A stretch of DNA of 5,112 bases, taken from Thermoplasmata archaeon (GTDB lineage Archaea > Thermoplasmatota > Thermoplasmata > Lutacidiplasmatales > UBA184). Where the stretch lies: positions 1 to 5,112 of the forward strand of contig JASHTC010000087.1 in NCBI GenBank assembly GCA_030040755.1, given 5' to 3'. The notes beneath the pieces were generated by a model, which did not search any database, was not told where the DNA came from, and worked only from the letters and a program-made list of their open reading frames with translations. A program made the position numbers and the translations under genes. Of this stretch, positions 4,444-5,112 are shown one piece after another. The number at the start of each line of letters is the position of its first letter. Position 1 is the stretch's first letter.

Positions 4444-5069
4444 TGGCCGACGAGACGCCGTCGACCCCGTCGACCGACACGAGCCCCGCGCCGGCCGCCC
4501 CGCCGACGTCCAAGTCCCCCGCCCCGAAGCCCGCGAGCGCCCGGAAGACGGCGAGCGCGCCGAAGGCCGAGAAGGCGGTGAAGCCGGTGGCCAAGAGCGC
4601 CGCGGTCGCGAAGAAGGAGGCCCCCGAGGACGAGGAGGAGACGGGGGCCCGCAAGCACCCGACCCTCCCGGCCGAGACCCTCACGCTCCTGCGGGTCCGG
4701 CGCACCCGACGCCGCCGGCAACCGGTGTTCTTCCGGCAGGCTTCGGGCCGGTACTATCGGATCGGGCGCGACGGGGCCTGGCGACGCCCGCGGGGCCTCC
4801 AGTCCAAGCAGCGACGCCACTACGGCTACCGCTCGCAGGTCGTTTCCATCGGGTACGGCTCGCCGGCCCGGGTCCGTGGGCTGGCGCCGAGCGGCTACCG
4901 CCCCGTCGTGGTCCATACCGACTCGGAGCTCGAGGCCCTCGACCCGAAGCTCCAGGCCGCCGTCATCGCCCGGACCGTCGGCACCCGCCGCCGCCTCGGG
5001 CTCGAGGAGACCGCGAAGCGGCTCGGCATCCGGGTGCTGAACCCGATCCAGACCGCGGGGGAGGCGTAA
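4443..5069 (+). CDS. rpl32e: 50S ribosomal protein eL32 (L32e), with long N-terminal Ala/Pro/Lys tail
   Basis: The conserved eL32 core occupies about residues 78-208 of 208: a basic LRVRRTRRRRQPVFFRQ (83-99), YYRIGRDGAWRRPRGLQSKQRRHYGYR (104-130), IGYGSPARVRGLAPSGYRPVVVH (136-158), LDPKLQAAVIARTVGTRRRLGLEE (166-189) and AKRLGIRVLNPI. eL32 is an archaeal/eukaryotic large-subunit protein. The first ~77 residues are low-complexity: Thr/Ser/Pro/Ala, then a Lys-rich AKP-type stretch (41-58, Lys at 41, 44, 47, 51, 57, 58) resembling histone H1 tails, then an acidic patch EDEEE (62-66). Some archaea have an N-terminal extension on eL32, but I cannot match this one to a folded domain. There is no Met between residue 1 and the core, and the start has a strong ribosome-binding site. 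The stop is TAA. Confidence 0.96.
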   Translation: MADETPSTPSTDTSPAPAAPPTSKSPAPKPASARKTASAPKAEKAVKPVAKSAAVAKKEAPEDEEETGARKHPTLPAETLTLLRVRRTRRRRQPVFFRQASGRYYRIGRDGAWRRPRGLQSKQRRHYGYRSQVVSIGYGSPARVRGLAPSGYRPVVVHTDSELEALDPKLQAAVIARTVGTRRRLGLEETAKRLGIRVLNPIQTAGEA

Positions 5070-5071
5070 CG

Positions 5072-5112
5072 ATGCCCGACCTGTCGAACCAGCGCCGGCT
5101 CGCGGCCTCGAT
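5072..5112 (+). CDS. rpl19e: 50S ribosomal protein eL19 (L19e), N-terminal start only
   Basis: Thirteen full codons are visible: MPDLSNQRRLAAS. They match the opening of archaeal eL19 ('DLxNQRRLAA'), which normally follows eL32 in this operon. The ATG lies two bases after the eL32 stop and has GGAGG at 5060-5064, 7 bases away. eL19 is a long helical large-subunit protein that takes part in an inter-subunit bridge. The rest lies beyond the window. Confidence 0.9.
   Translation, partial: MPDLSNQRRLAAS

Overview
The window is a stretch of an archaeal ribosomal-protein operon (the S10/spc-type cluster). Every gene is on the + strand and there is essentially no non-coding DNA. The gene set can only be archaeal: the bacterial-type universal proteins (uL29, uS17, uL14, uL24, uL5, uS14, uS8, uL6) are interleaved with proteins bacteria lack (eS4, eL32, eL19) and with the archaeal/eukaryotic RNase P protein Rpp29. 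Base composition is very GC-rich (about 70% by eye), with third positions almost always G or C. The ribosomal cores are basic rather than acid-shifted, which argues against a haloarchaeon. A GC-rich member of Thermoplasmatota or a related lineage is a reasonable guess, but the sequence alone does not settle it.

Layout, left to right: the last codons of uS3 (1-47), uL29 (44-271), a 26-base gap carrying a tandem Shine-Dalgarno sequence, Rpp29/rnp1 (298-612), uS17 (609-1043), uL14 (1040-1438), uL24 (1446-2063), eS4 (2060-2776), uL5 (2773-3333), uS14 (3344-3490), uS8 (3501-3890), uL6 (3880-4443), eL32 (4443-5069) and the first codons of eL19 (5072 to the window end). Five junctions are ATGA stop/start overlaps, one is a TGATG overlap, one is an 11-base overlap, and the remaining gaps are 2 to 26 bases. 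I found no terminator, tRNA, mobile element, CRISPR array or second-strand gene. The transcript evidently runs through the whole window and beyond both ends.

The products work together: ten complete ribosomal proteins of the small subunit (uS17, eS4, uS14, uS8) and large subunit (uL29, uL14, uL24, uL5, uL6, eL32), parts of two more (uS3, eL19), and one protein subunit of the tRNA-maturing ribozyme RNase P. Co-transcription ties tRNA processing to ribosome production.

This is a conserved housekeeping region, and I do not see a new biological system in it. What differs from the textbook version is at the edges of the proteins. There are low-complexity Ala/Pro-rich tails on uS17 (C-terminal), uL24 (C-terminal, long), uL5 (N-terminal) and eL32 (N-terminal, long and histone-H1-like). 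There is also a small AT-rich pocket of rare codons inside rnp1 and a G-rich double ribosome-binding site in front of rnp1.
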